A DNA stretch of 64,000 nt from a bacterium (GCA_030432695.1 JAUILN010000001.1:1-64000); one strand, 5' to 3'. Shown: positions 1-9,381, counted from the stretch's first letter. The notes: generated by a model from the letters alone, not told the origin. Translations and numbers: made by a program.

Positions 1-62
1 ACAGAAGTCAAGCAGCTGGGGCCGATGATAGTCGCAAGGCGAAAGTAGGTCAGTGCCGGAAC
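1..62 (+). rRNA. rrf: 5S ribosomal RNA, 3' part (5' end outside window)
   Basis: The first ~60 bases match the 3' half of bacterial 5S rRNA: the loop C/helix III segment followed by a 'GCCGATGATAGT' block (canonical GCCGATGGTAGT), a short helix IV hairpin and the 'GCGAAAGTAGGTC..TGCCGG' end. The 5' half lies before the window, so the closing helix I cannot be checked and the exact 3' end is approximate. A terminator follows about 30 bases later, which suggests this is the last gene of an rRNA operon read on the + strand. Confidence 0.85.
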
Positions 63-90
63 CATACACGGGGTAACACCCGAAAGAAGA

Positions 91-122
91 GCCCCGCAGG
101 TCGTCGACCTGCGGGGCTTTTT
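91..122 (+). terminator. Rho-independent terminator after 5S rRNA
   Basis: A perfect inverted repeat (13 bases, one central base, 13 bases; 91-117) rich in GC is followed at once by five T residues (118-122). It ends the rRNA transcript. It is the only hairpin in the window with a proper U-tract. Confidence 0.92.
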
Positions 123-247
123 CGTTTGTGCAGGCACCCGGTGCTGTGGAGATCCGCTGCGATCGGCCCCCAATAGTTTCGGGAGCTGGCCCTGGGGAGG
201 CGAGGCTTGCCGGGCTTCGTCCGCGCCAGTCGATCCGCGACCCTTGC

Positions 248-691
248 TCAGCTACGCGCGTCGACCAGATCCGCGATCAGGGCGACTCCGAACCCGGTCC
301 CGTGATCCTCGCTGACTGCAGGGCCGGCAAGGTCGATGTGGCACCAGCGTAGTTCGTCGTCCTGCGGCGGGTGCCAGTGGATGAGCGCCGCCGCGCAGCT
401 CGAATGCGCGTTGGAGCGGATCTTCACCGAGTTCCTTGTGTTCGCGATGGGGCGGCGGAACTCGGGACGATGGAACTCGGGTGTGGCTGGACGAGGTCTC
501 CCGACCGACGTCCGGCCTCGACAGCCTGCCGCTCGAGGTCCCCGTCGTTGGTCACTACCGCGGCGTGATTCAGGCCGGTGGCGATCAGCTGCGCGCCGGT
601 GAGCGTCGCGGCGTCGATGATCAGACCGGCGCCCAGCTTGCCCTTGGCATCGCTGACGCCATCGCCGAGCAGCAGCCTATCTTCCGCCGGT
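248..691 (-). pseudogene. Leucyl aminopeptidase (M17, NPEPL1-like) C-terminal remnant
   Basis: Reading the minus strand from ~691 gives 'LLLGDGVSDA', 'IIDAATLTGAQ' and 'ATGLNHAAVV', the typical M17 aminopeptidase core after the NTDAEGR metal/active-site motif. Near 485-490 the frame must change to continue with 'PEFHRPEF', 'NSVKIRSNAHSSCAAAL', 'WCHIDLAGPA' and 'GTGFGVALIADL', ending in TGA at 248-250. The N-terminal domain and most of the metal ligands are absent: upstream on the same strand is the intact hflX gene, and the NTDAEG box has become 'LPAED', keeping only the Glu. I conclude that this is a decayed fragment with a 5' deletion and one frameshift, not a working enzyme. It sits between the convergent 5S operon and hflX. 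The frameshift alone could be a sequencing error, but the missing N-terminus could not. Confidence 0.75.
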
Positions 692-724
692 AGCGAGGGT
701 GACCCCCTGTCCGGGATCCAGATG

Positions 725-2029
725 TCAGGAGGAAGGCGGCGGCGACGGCTGCAGGATTGCTCCGTGACTCAGGATGCGGCCAAGCATCGTGCTGCTGATC
801 TGGAGTTCCATTGTGGAGCCGTGTTCATCGTGCGACTCATGGAGCACCGTCGCGCAGCTGCGGATCTCGGAGTGGAGGGCCCCTGCGGAGTGCGGGACCA
901 GGATCGTGACCTTGCGCTCTGCGTGGGCAAGGTATGACTGTAGGGCGTTTGTGAGGTCGGTGAGACCTGCTCCGGTCCTTGCGGAGACCAGGACCGAGGT
1001 TCCTCCGTGCCGGTGGATCGGCGCGAGGACGGACATGTCGTCAATGCGGTCGCTCTTGTTCACTACGTAGAGGCGAGGGATGTGGTCGGCTCCGAGTTCT
1101 TCGAGGACGCTCTCTACCACGTGAACGTGTTCGATCGCCTGCTCGCTCGAGCCATCCATGACCAAGAACAAGAGGTCGGCATTCAGCGCTTCCTCGAGTG
1201 TTGCGTGGAAACTGGCTACGAGCTGGTGGGGGAGCTTCTTGATGAAACCGACGGTGTCGGAGAGAAGCACTGTCCGACCGCCCGGCAGGCGCCAGTTGCG
1301 AGTCCTCGTGTCCAGAGTGCTGAAGAGACGATTCTCCTGCAGCACGCCGGCGGACGTCAGTGCGTTCATCAATGTGGACTTGCCTGCGTTGGTGTACCCG
1401 ACCAGGGCGATAGTGAACTGATCTGCGCGGGTTCGGACCTCTCGTGCCTTCCGGGCTTCTACGGTACTCAGCTGCTTCTGCAGACTCGCGATTCGGGCGC
1501 GGAGTTCACTTCGGTCGAGATCGATCTGCTTCTCTCCGGCGCCGCCGCGTACTCCGATACCGCCGCGTTGCCGCTCAAGGTGCGTCCACAGTCGCTTGAG
1601 TCTGGGCACCTGATACTGCAGGCGAGCGAGTTCGACTTGAAGTCGCGCCTGCGGAGTGCGGGCGTGCGATCCGAAGATGTGGAGGATCAGTTCACTGCGG
1701 TCGAGCACTGGGACCCTGACTGTCTGCTCGACGTTCCGACCTTGCGCAGGAGACAGTGGGTCGTCTGCAATGACCACTCCCGCACCGGTCTGTTCGACGA
1801 TCTCCGCTAGTTCGGCGAGCTTCCCACTTCCCAAGTAGTTGTTCGGGTCGGGGTGGCGACGGTGCTGCGTGATGCACCCGCCGACCACGAACATCCCGGT
1901 GTCGGCAAGCTCCGCCAGCTCGCTCAGGGCTTCCGGCGGTGTTCGTTGATCGCCGTGGTCCACGATGCCGAACAGGATCGCCTCGATCGGTGACTGGCGA
2001 GTCGTGGAGACGCGTTCCTCATTCGACAT
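725..2029 (-). CDS. hflX: GTPase HflX
   Basis: 434 aa, full length for HflX, a ribosome-associated GTPase that can split stalled 70S ribosomes. The N-terminal HflX domain carries the glycine-rich 'RGGIGVRGGAGEKQ' segment (about 154-168). The G domain has G1 'GYTNAGKST' (211-219), G3 'DTVGF' (258-262) and G4 'NKSD'. The start codon lies inside the end of nadB (11 bp overlap), so the two genes are probably co-transcribed and coupled. Downstream on the same strand is only the aminopeptidase remnant. Confidence 0.95.
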   Translation of the reverse strand: MSNEERVSTTRQSPIEAILFGIVDHGDQRTPPEALSELAELADTGMFVVGGCITQHRRHPDPNNYLGSGKLAELAEIVEQTGAGVVIADDPLSPAQGRNVEQTVRVPVLDRSELILHIFGSHARTPQARLQVELARLQYQVPRLKRLWTHLERQRGGIGVRGGAGEKQIDLDRSELRARIASLQKQLSTVEARKAREVRTRADQFTIALVGYTNAGKSTLMNALTSAGVLQENRLFSTLDTRTRNWRLPGGRTVLLSDTVGFIKKLPHQLVASFHATLEEALNADLLFLVMDGSSEQAIEHVHVVESVLEELGADHIPRLYVVNKSDRIDDMSVLAPIHRHGGTSVLVSARTGAGLTDLTNALQSYLAHAERKVTILVPHSAGALHSEIRSCATVLHESHDEHGSTMELQISSTMLGRILSHGAILQPSPPPSS

Positions 2030-3710
2030 CGGACAGCCCCTGGACCGAGCCCACGTCGGAAGGCGGTCCTAGGGGACCTGACGTCTGTTCGATCGCCCCC
2101 TCTGGTGATCTACAGAGGAAGACGTGGCGACACCAACTGTCGTCGGACCGGAGGGCGTGGTCGGTCCGGTAGTGGGTGCCACGAGACTCGGTTCGGCTTC
2201 GTGCGGCACTCGCGATCAGCGAAGACGTCGTGAGCATGTTCTTGAGCTCGTAGCTCCGTCGATCGTGGCCGTGGGCCCGCAGCAGGTAGTGATTCCAAAG
2301 TGCGAGTCTGTGCACAGCCTCTTCCAGCCCCGGCTCGTCGCGGGCAAGTCCGACGTTCCGCCACATCAGACTCTTCAGGCTGTAGAGCAGATCGTCAAGC
2401 TGCAGCTGAGGTGCGTAGTCCGGCTCCGGAGGCTTCGGGATACGGCGTGGAAGCGACGGGGCCCTCGTGGTCGCAGCCGCGCTCTCGCCAGCGACCCGGC
2501 CGAGGACCGCTCCTTCGAGCAGTGAGTTCGACGCCAAGCGGTTCGCGCCGTGGAGCGCGGTCGCGGCCGCCTCGCCGACTGCGAAGAGCCCTTCGATCGA
2601 GGTCCGTCCTTCCAAGTCGGTTCTCACTCCGCCGATCGCATAGTGCGCGCCTGGTCGGACGGGGACCGGGTCGTGCGCAATGTCTATGTCGAAAGCGCGG
2701 CAGATCCGGGAGATCGACGGAAACAACTCGTGAGGGTCTCCATCGACTGTGGACAGGTCGAGATACACGTGTGTATCGCCGGTAGCCACCATCCGGTCGA
2801 GGATGGCTCGACTGACGACGTCTCGCGGTGCGAGCTCAGCATCTCGGTGGACACCAACCATGAATCGTTGGCCGGCCGCGTCTCGTAGCTGCGCGCCAGC
2901 GCCGCGGACGACCTCTGAGATCAGGAAGCGTGACGCACCCGCGATGTAGAGGACGGTTGGGTGGAACTGGACGAACTCCATGTCCGACAACACAGCGCCC
3001 GCTCGAAACCCCAACGCCGTACCATCGCCGCATGCTCCGGCAGGATTCGTGGTCTCGCGATACACCTGACCCGCGCCTCCCGCGGCGAGGATCACGGAGC
3101 GAGCATGCACCGCGAGTTCGACGTCACCTTCCAGGATGACCGCGCCCACGCATCTCCCATCTTCGATCAGCAGATCACGGACGAACGCACCGATCCGTAC
3201 GATGACGTCCTCTTCGTTCGCCAGCGATTGGGTCAGAACCCGCTCGATCTCGATTCCGGTGGCATCGCCGTTGGCGTGAACCACGCGATGAACGCTGTGG
3301 CCGCCCTCGCGGCCCAGTGCGACCTGACCCGACCGCATCCGGTCGAATCGGGCGCCTAGGTCGCAGAACCAGTCGTAGGTATCGGGGCCGGAACGGATGA
3401 TCCGCTCGACAACCTGAGGATCACTGAGGCCTGCTCCGACGCGCAGGGTGTCTTCGACATGGAGTCGAAAACTGTCGTCCGGTGCGAGCACCGCGGCGAA
3501 GCCACCTTTCGCCCACGCGGTGTTGGCCTCCGATGGGGGGGTCTTCGAGACGCAGAGAACTGACGCACCTTGCCTCGCCGCGGCGAGGGCTGCAGTGCCG
3601 CCGGCGATTCCTGCGCCGATCACCAGCACATCGGTTTGCAGGATGGGGGTGCGGCGGGCGTCAAAGCCACCGAGCATTGCCGGGAAGACCGGACGGACCG
3701 ACGACGTCAA
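2019..3710 (-). CDS. nadB: L-aspartate oxidase
   Basis: 563 aa flavoprotein that oxidises L-aspartate to iminoaspartate, the first step of de novo NAD synthesis, in the cytoplasm. Visible features are the N-terminal FAD dinucleotide-binding motif 'GAGIAG' (32-37), 'NTAWAKGGFAA' after it, the active-site 'QFHPT' segment, 'APRDVVSRAI' with the catalytic arginine, and 'GLFAVGEAA' near the end of the flavin domain. The C-terminal ~30 residues look unrelated to the family and are probably a lineage-specific tail. nadA and nadC are not nearby, so this gene is separated from the usual nad cluster and instead pairs with hflX. Confidence 0.93.
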   Translation of the reverse strand: MTSSVRPVFPAMLGGFDARRTPILQTDVLVIGAGIAGGTAALAAARQGASVLCVSKTPPSEANTAWAKGGFAAVLAPDDSFRLHVEDTLRVGAGLSDPQVVERIIRSGPDTYDWFCDLGARFDRMRSGQVALGREGGHSVHRVVHANGDATGIEIERVLTQSLANEEDVIVRIGAFVRDLLIEDGRCVGAVILEGDVELAVHARSVILAAGGAGQVYRETTNPAGACGDGTALGFRAGAVLSDMEFVQFHPTVLYIAGASRFLISEVVRGAGAQLRDAAGQRFMVGVHRDAELAPRDVVSRAILDRMVATGDTHVYLDLSTVDGDPHELFPSISRICRAFDIDIAHDPVPVRPGAHYAIGGVRTDLEGRTSIEGLFAVGEAAATALHGANRLASNSLLEGAVLGRVAGESAAATTRAPSLPRRIPKPPEPDYAPQLQLDDLLYSLKSLMWRNVGLARDEPGLEEAVHRLALWNHYLLRAHGHDRRSYELKNMLTTSSLIASAARSRTESRGTHYRTDHALRSDDSWCRHVFLCRSPEGAIEQTSGPLGPPSDVGSVQGLSDVE

Positions 3711-3842
3711 TGCGCGGCCTCGGTGAGCAAGGGCTTCGCGGAAGGCCGCTCGATTCGACGCCCGACCTCGCCGGAGGCGGGATCGTCGGTCCGCACCGAC
3801 GCTTGGGGCGATCGCGTCTCGAGGGTGTGGGACACGTCGGCC

Positions 3843-6830
3843 TTATGCCTGGCTGCCAGCTGGCACGGCGTCCGCGCTTGGTGACGCCATCTCCGGATCC
3901 TCTTCCTCAGGACGCTCTCGCTGCCACAGCCACAACATCACGGGGGAGGCGATGAAGATCGTCGAGTAGGTGCCGCTCAGGAGGCCTATCACCAGAGCGA
4001 AAGAGAAGCCCTCGAGCGAAGACGACGCGCCAAGGTTCACTACGAACTGGGTCAGCACGACCATCATCGTGGTTGCCGTCGTCAGCAGCGTGCGCGAGAG
4101 CGTCTGGTTGATCGACAGGTTCAGCAATCGCTTGTGATTGAGCGGCTCGCCCAGGCGCTTGCTCTCGTCGAGGTTCTCTCGCACGCGGTCGAAGATGACG
4201 ATCGTGTCGTTGATGGAGTAGCCGATGATCGTCAGGAAGGCTGCGATCATCGCCAGGTTGATCTCGCAGTCCACGAGATGGAGGTAGTTCGCGACGACGA
4301 CCACGCCGAGGGTGACGAGCACGTCGTGGAGGAGCGCGACAACCGCGGCGACGCCGTACTTGTACTCGTGGAATCGTGCTCTGATGAAGAGGACGATCGC
4401 TCCCATGGCGATGAGGAGCGCCGTGATGGCTGAGTTCCGGAGTTCGTTGACCATGCGGCCACCGATCTCGGAGGACTCGGGGATGGGATCGGAGAGCTGC
4501 ACCAGTTCGCCCGAGGCGTTCTTCAGCTCGGCCGTCCGAAGCATCTGCTGGATCGCGCCGAATAGCTGAGAGTCCGAGACCTCCTTCGCGACGTCCCACT
4601 CGACCCGATATCCCGAACTTAGCCCAGCGTTCCCGTTGAGGGGCGTGAGGACGAGGCCAGCAAGCCCGCGGAGAGCGGTCTTCACCTCGTCGGCCGGAAC
4701 TTGATCCGCGAAGTGCAACTCGATGCTAGCGAAGTTGACCGCGCGGTCCGGATCAGGATCGACGATCGCATTTTCCTGCGGGGCGTCGACGAGTTTCGAA
4801 GCGAGGGCTCGACGCAACTCGGTCTTGTAGGGTGGCTCGTAGCCGTCTGGGTTTGCCTGCCGCTCTGCATCGATCTGGTTGCGCTGCTCCTCGTTCAGCT
4901 TGACGCGGATCGAGAACCGCCTCGCCTTTCCGTCGACGAGTTCTCCGACGCTGTTCACGATCGGGTTCTCGTACTGCCCGTGGAAGGCGTCGTCGTTGGC
5001 GAGCAGGTTCCGGATCTCCTGAGCGCTCGCGGGCTCACGAAGCGCGACATTCAGGTTGGCGCCACCCGTGAAGTCGATGGCGTACTTCTCGTCGTTCGGA
5101 ACCGAGAAGAAGGCCGCCAGACCCGCGAAGATCACCAGAGCACTCGCGGCAAATGCCAGTCGTCTCCGAGAGAGGAAGTCGATGTTCACATTCTCGAGCC
5201 AGTGGGCGACCTTGAAGTTCTTCAGGCGCCCAGACTCGAGGAGGTAGTGGAACACCAGCCGGCTCACGAAGAATGCCGTGAACAGCGTCGTGACGATGCC
5301 GATCATCAGCGTCACCGCGAAGCCGCGGATGGGTCCGACGCCTGCCTGGAACAGCACGACGCCGGCGATGAACGTCGTGATGTTGGCGTCGAGGATCGTG
5401 ACGATGGCGCGCTCGAAGCCGGTGCGACAGGCCTGGAGGAGGTCCTTGCCGCGCTGCAGTTCCTCGCGGATGCGTTCGTAGATCAGGATGTTGGCGTCGA
5501 CGGCCATGCCCATGGTGAGCACGAGGCCGGCGAGGCCCGGCAGGGTCAGGCGCGAACGGAAGAACGCGACGACGCCGAGCAGCAGGAGGATGTTGAGGCC
5601 CAGGCCCGCGAACGCGACGAGACCGGCGATCCGGTAGTACGCGAGGATGAAGCCGAGCACCAGCACGGCGCCGATCGCGATCGAGTACATCGCGAGTTCG
5701 ATCGACCGCTGGCCCAGCTGGGCGCCGATGACGTCCTTGGACTGGAGGACCGGGCGCACCTGAAGGGCTCCGGTGCGCAGCACCTTCACCAGTTCGTCGA
5801 CCTCGCGGCGGCTGAAGTCACCCGAGATCTGGCCGGTGCCCACGATCTTCCCGCGGAAGACCGGAGCGGAGTAGACCTCCCCGTTGAGGATGATCGCGCT
5901 CTGCTTGGTGACGTTCCGGCCCGAGAACTCACCGTACCGGGGCGCCTGGTCGGCGCGCATCTGGTACGTGATCGCCGGACGGCCGAGATCATCGAGACTC
6001 GGTCCGATCCGGCCGACGTTGAGGTCGTCGCCCTCGAACGACTCCTCGTGCATGTTGATCGGCACGAACTCGACCAGGAACCGCTCGCCCTCGGGCTTCT
6101 CGAGGATCGCATCCGGAATCTGCCCGGCGTTGTAGTCCTCGGTCTCGAAACCGCTGACGGCGTTCGAGTAACCCGACAGGCTCCACGCTTCCCGCCACTT
6201 GCGGGAGTTGTCCGCGGAGGGCCGGATGACGTGCGGATACCAACGCAGGTCATCGCCACCGGCGACCGGGCCCTGATCCTCACCCGTGAGGGAGTTGAAG
6301 ACCCGGATTGCCGCGGGATCCTCCCGGACGAGCTGCAGATTGGCCGGTTCCTTCAGCCATGCTTCGAGTCGTTCCTTCTCGGCGGCGATATCGAAGCGGG
6401 TCTCCTCGCCTGTGGCCTCGTCGAGATCGACGTAGGTCTGCTCGGCCACGAGCCGGAACTCGAGCTGGCCCAGACTCTCGATTCGCGACTGGATCGCCTG
6501 TGCTTCGGCCTCGTTCTGGACGTCCGGGACCTCTACGAGGAAGCCGTATTGACCGCGCCGGAGAACCGCCGCATCGAGGATTCCCGTCGGATCCACGCGA
6601 CCGTCGACGATCGATACCGTCTCGTCGACGATTGCGTCTATTTCGGTCTCTGAAGCGTCGGCGGAGATGTCACCCGCCGCCTGGGCTCCGGGGATGTCGA
6701 TCTCGTAGATGAGCTGAATGCCCCCCTTGAGGTCGAGGCCGTAGCGAATGCCGAGGAAGCCCAACGAGGCGATCGCGGCGGCGGCCAGGACGAACACCAG
6801 GAAGACCTGGCGGCGTGCGTTCTCGAGCAT
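3843..6830 (-). CDS. secDF: SecD-SecF fusion protein translocase subunit
   Basis: 995 aa, with SecD and SecF fused in one chain. SecDF uses the proton gradient to help pull exported proteins through SecYEG. The SecD half has an N-terminal membrane segment, 'YGLDLKGGIQL', a large periplasmic region and about five C-terminal membrane segments. The SecF half begins near residue 555 and carries 'IDFTGGANLNV', another periplasmic region and the 'GYSINDTIVIFDRVREN' segment typical of SecF. The C-terminus is acidic and polar. No yajC precedes it; a 254 bp spacer separates it from rplS. The fused form occurs in several phyla, including Planctomycetota and Bacteroidota. Confidence 0.95.
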   Translation of the reverse strand: MLENARRQVFLVFVLAAAAIASLGFLGIRYGLDLKGGIQLIYEIDIPGAQAAGDISADASETEIDAIVDETVSIVDGRVDPTGILDAAVLRRGQYGFLVEVPDVQNEAEAQAIQSRIESLGQLEFRLVAEQTYVDLDEATGEETRFDIAAEKERLEAWLKEPANLQLVREDPAAIRVFNSLTGEDQGPVAGGDDLRWYPHVIRPSADNSRKWREAWSLSGYSNAVSGFETEDYNAGQIPDAILEKPEGERFLVEFVPINMHEESFEGDDLNVGRIGPSLDDLGRPAITYQMRADQAPRYGEFSGRNVTKQSAIILNGEVYSAPVFRGKIVGTGQISGDFSRREVDELVKVLRTGALQVRPVLQSKDVIGAQLGQRSIELAMYSIAIGAVLVLGFILAYYRIAGLVAFAGLGLNILLLLGVVAFFRSRLTLPGLAGLVLTMGMAVDANILIYERIREELQRGKDLLQACRTGFERAIVTILDANITTFIAGVVLFQAGVGPIRGFAVTLMIGIVTTLFTAFFVSRLVFHYLLESGRLKNFKVAHWLENVNIDFLSRRRLAFAASALVIFAGLAAFFSVPNDEKYAIDFTGGANLNVALREPASAQEIRNLLANDDAFHGQYENPIVNSVGELVDGKARRFSIRVKLNEEQRNQIDAERQANPDGYEPPYKTELRRALASKLVDAPQENAIVDPDPDRAVNFASIELHFADQVPADEVKTALRGLAGLVLTPLNGNAGLSSGYRVEWDVAKEVSDSQLFGAIQQMLRTAELKNASGELVQLSDPIPESSEIGGRMVNELRNSAITALLIAMGAIVLFIRARFHEYKYGVAAVVALLHDVLVTLGVVVVANYLHLVDCEINLAMIAAFLTIIGYSINDTIVIFDRVRENLDESKRLGEPLNHKRLLNLSINQTLSRTLLTTATTMMVVLTQFVVNLGASSSLEGFSFALVIGLLSGTYSTIFIASPVMLWLWQRERPEEEDPEMASPSADAVPAGSQA

Positions 6831-7036
6831 GCTCTAGCGCTGCTTTGGTTCGGTTGCTCGGACGCGGGCGCGAGGCGTCCGCGGGCGCCGTTCGGCGCCG
6901 TCCCGATGCGTCGGAGAGGAGAGCGGGGGGCGCCGATCGGAGATCGGTCGACCCGCCGGCACCTGCCGGCGTGACTCGCTTGGCGGCGAACCCCGGCGGC
7001 GGCTGATCCGCCTGCTGGGGCTCCGCTGGTCAAGGC

Positions 7037-7054
7037 CCGGACCTGGAGGTCCGG
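7037..7054 (-). terminator. Hairpin downstream of rplS (possible terminator)
   Basis: A perfect palindrome (CCGGACC, 4-base loop, GGTCCGG) lies 30 bases after the rplS stop on the minus strand. No U-tract follows, so it may be an mRNA 3'-end stabiliser rather than a true intrinsic terminator. Confidence 0.35.
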
Positions 7055-7084
7055 AAGTTGGTCGTATCGAGCAAGGCGGATGCC

Positions 7085-7498
7085 TCACTTGGTGCTAGCC
7101 GCCTCCGGAGCGGCCTTGTTCGCACCCTTCGGCATGGCGCGTGGGCCGCGAAGCTTGCCGAAGTTCTGGCGCAGGCGGACCGCCTTGCCGACCCGCTCGC
7201 GCAGGTAGAACAGCCGGGCTCGACGGATACGCCCCTTGGACTTCACCTCGACCTTCTGAACGCGCGGCGAGTGCAGCGGGAAGCGTCGCTCGACGCCCTC
7301 TCCGGCTACCAGGCGCCGTACGAGGAAGGTCCGTCGGATGCCGGACCCAGAGATCGAGATCACGGTCCCGGTGAAGACCTGAACGCGCTCCTTGTCGCCT
7401 TCGCGAATCAGGTAGTGAACGTCCACCGTGTCGCCGACGCCGAAGTCGGCGATGTCGGTGCGCATGTTCTCGAGTTCGATCTGTCGGATCAGGTCCAT
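7085..7498 (-). CDS. rplS: 50S ribosomal protein L19
   Basis: 137 aa. L19 sits at the 30S-50S interface. The body is canonical: 'FGVGDTVDVHYLIREG', 'VQVFTGTVISISG', 'GVERRFPLHSPRVQKVEV' and 'RRARLFYLRER'. The C-terminus has a short Ala/Lys-rich tail. As in most bacteria it lies downstream of trmD on the same strand, but the usual tight spacing is replaced by a 336 bp gap, and rimM and rpsP are not adjacent. Confidence 0.97.
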   Translation of the reverse strand: MDLIRQIELENMRTDIADFGVGDTVDVHYLIREGDKERVQVFTGTVISISGSGIRRTFLVRRLVAGEGVERRFPLHSPRVQKVEVKSKGRIRRARLFYLRERVGKAVRLRQNFGKLRGPRAMPKGANKAAPEAASTK

Positions 7499-7834
7499 CG
7501 TCGGGCTCCGTCGGCCTCGTTTCGTGGACGAGGCCTGTGCGATATCTCGCGTTACGCTCAGGTTGGTTCTGGGTCCGTCCTCGGCCGATCCCCGGGAGGG
7601 GGTCGCGTGGGATCGGAGGAAGCGGTCGGGTCGGTCGGATCGGTTGAAGCGTCAGAAGTCCCGAAGTAGAGAGGCAGGGAGGGGGGCGAGGAGCAAGGCG
7701 GTTCGGGTCGGCGACGGCGCAGGCCGACCGAAGCCGCTACGCTCCAGTCCGAACTCGCGGAATCCCGGATCCGGCGTGTTCGTAGTCGGCGGTGTCCTCT
7801 GGGGTCTCGCAAGCGTTGTCTGGGACAAGCGCCC
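7499..7834. other. Spacer between trmD and rplS, no gene seen
   Basis: 336 bp. Open frames through it on both strands are Arg/Ser/Pro-rich with no recognisable family. A GGTCG-type short repeat cluster lies near 7620-7650. A small inverted repeat (CCTCGT...ACGAGG) sits near 7517-7535, just upstream of rplS. Confidence 0.6.
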
Positions 7835-8692
7835 TCAAGAGTCCGTGTCCTGCCGACTTGCCGTGTCCTCCGAATTCGAGCGCGGCTGCATGCCGCTCTC
7901 ATCCTCCGTGTGGGATCCACCACTCCGCGACGACATCCGTTTCGCCGATCCAAGCGCCGCCGTTCGATCGGCCGCCGCCGTGATGCCAGCGGCCGTGATG
8001 CCAGCGGCCGTGATGCCAGTCGCCGTGAGGTCGGGTGTCCCGGCGATTCCGAACGACTCGGCGATCTGGCGCCTCCAGCGAGCCACGGCTCCGTGGTCAC
8101 CGGAAAGCAAGACCTCCGGAACTTCCATCCCTCGGAAACAGCGCGGACGCGTGTAGTGCGGGTGGTCGAAGCGCTCCTCCTCGAAGGACTCCGCCACCGC
8201 GGACTCTTCGCATCCGAGGACTCCGGGAATCAGCCGGACGGCCGCTTCCAGCACGGTCATGGCCGGAAGCTCGCCTCCGGCCAGAACGAAGTCGCCGATC
8301 GAGATCTCATCCCAGGTCATGCCGTCGCGGATCCGCTCGTCGAATCCCTCGTACCGTCCACAGAGCAGCATGAGGCGCTCGACGCGGGAAAGCTCCCGAG
8401 CCTTCGCCTGGTCGAATCGCCGGCCCCGTGGGCACAGCATCACCTTGTGGAAGGACCCGAACCGGCGCTCGGTGTCTTCTACAGCTTCAAAGATCGGCTC
8501 GGGCTTGAGCACCATACCCGGGCCACCACCGAACGGCCGGTCATCGACGGTCCGGTGGCGATCGTGGGTGAAATCCCGGTAGTCGACATACTCGAGGTCG
8601 AGCTTGCCGAGCCTCTGTGCGATCCCCAGGATGCTCTCGTCCAGGTAGGGCCGGATGGCGCCCGGAAAGAGCGTGAGGACTGCACAGAGCAT
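7835..8692 (-). CDS. trmD: tRNA (guanine-N1-)-methyltransferase
   Basis: 285 aa SPOUT methyltransferase that makes m1G37 in tRNAs and so prevents +1 frameshifting. The core shows 'LTLFPGAI', 'GGGPGMVLKPEPIF', 'LCGRYEGFDERI', 'EISIGDFVLAGGELPAM' and 'PHYTRPRCFRGMEVPEVLLSG'. After about residue 225 the protein continues with a low-complexity tail containing three in-frame copies of a 5-residue unit (ITAAG-like) and then a Ser/Arg/Asp-rich stretch. Family members usually end near 230-250 residues. Transcription is divergent from ribE, with 71 bp between the two starts. Confidence 0.95.
   Translation of the reverse strand: MLCAVLTLFPGAIRPYLDESILGIAQRLGKLDLEYVDYRDFTHDRHRTVDDRPFGGGPGMVLKPEPIFEAVEDTERRFGSFHKVMLCPRGRRFDQAKARELSRVERLMLLCGRYEGFDERIRDGMTWDEISIGDFVLAGGELPAMTVLEAAVRLIPGVLGCEESAVAESFEEERFDHPHYTRPRCFRGMEVPEVLLSGDHGAVARWRRQIAESFGIAGTPDLTATGITAAGITAAGITAAADRTAALGSAKRMSSRSGGSHTEDESGMQPRSNSEDTASRQDTDS
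7980..8024. repeat. 15-bp tandem repeat x3 inside trmD
   Basis: Three direct copies of a 15 bp unit (GTGATGCCAGCGGCC; third copy with two changes), in frame in the trmD tail, where they encode repeated Ile-Thr-Ala-Ala-Gly. The unit length keeps the frame open. Confidence 0.9.
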
Positions 8693-8763
8693 GGTGCCTC
8701 GCCGAAGAAGGGCCGAGTAGACTAGGGAGCCGCATCTGCGCAGTCAAGCGAGGTCACGAGCGA

Positions 8764-9381
8764 GTGTTCACGGGTCTCATCACCGCCATGGGGCGGGTCA
8801 TCGCCGCGCTCCCTGTCCGGGACCAACTCGACCTGCAGGTCGAGCTCGGAGGACTCGCGGCGAGTGCACGCATCGGTGACTCCATCGCCCTGTCCGGCGT
8901 GTGCTGCACCGTGGTCGAGATCACCGGCGAGGTCGGGCTGTTTCGCCTCTCGCGCGAGACCCTCGAGCGGACATGGCTCGGTCGGGCGGTTCCGGGTACC
9001 CGAGTCAACCTCGAAGGCGCGCTGCGAGTGGGCGAAGCCCTCGGTGGGCACCTCGTGCAGGGCCACGTCGACGGCGTGGGGAAGGTCGTCAGCAGCATCG
9101 ATCCCAAGGAGGGGGGTGACCTGGGATTGTCCGTTCCTGATACCCTTCGGCGATATTGTGTCGAGAAGGGGTCAATTACGGTGGATGGTGTGTCTCTCAC
9201 CATCGCGGGGATCGACGGAGCGACGATCCGGATCGCGGTCATTCCGCACACCGCGCAGGTCACGACGCTAGGCGGCCTGCCTGCCGGAACTCCACTGAAC
9301 CTGGAGGTCGACGTGATCGCGAAGTACGTGGAGACGATGTTGTCTGCCCGGTTCCCCGACCGAGCGGTCGCCGACGATTGA
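8764..9381 (+). CDS. ribE: Riboflavin synthase alpha chain
   Basis: 205 aa. It dismutates two 6,7-dimethyl-8-ribityllumazines to riboflavin plus pyrimidine. The start is GTG, giving the invariant N-terminus 'MFTGLI'. Two homologous lumazine-binding domains are visible: about 1-95, with 'SIALSGVCCTVV', and about 98-195, with 'GHLVQGHVDG', 'SITVDGVSLT' and 'VIPHT'. Length is normal. No other rib gene is nearby, and no FMN riboswitch is apparent in the 71 bp upstream. Confidence 0.95.
   Translation: MFTGLITAMGRVIAALPVRDQLDLQVELGGLAASARIGDSIALSGVCCTVVEITGEVGLFRLSRETLERTWLGRAVPGTRVNLEGALRVGEALGGHLVQGHVDGVGKVVSSIDPKEGGDLGLSVPDTLRRYCVEKGSITVDGVSLTIAGIDGATIRIAVIPHTAQVTTLGGLPAGTPLNLEVDVIAKYVETMLSARFPDRAVADD

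Noticed and set aside
4701-6653. 650-aa open frame on + strand opposite secDF
   Set aside because: Composition (Asp/Glu/Arg/His/Val-rich) is the usual antisense shadow of a GC-rich gene; no family features. secDF on the minus strand is unambiguous.
8701-8763. FMN riboswitch upstream of ribE
   Set aside because: Only 71 bp separate the divergent starts and no RFN-element sequence blocks are visible.
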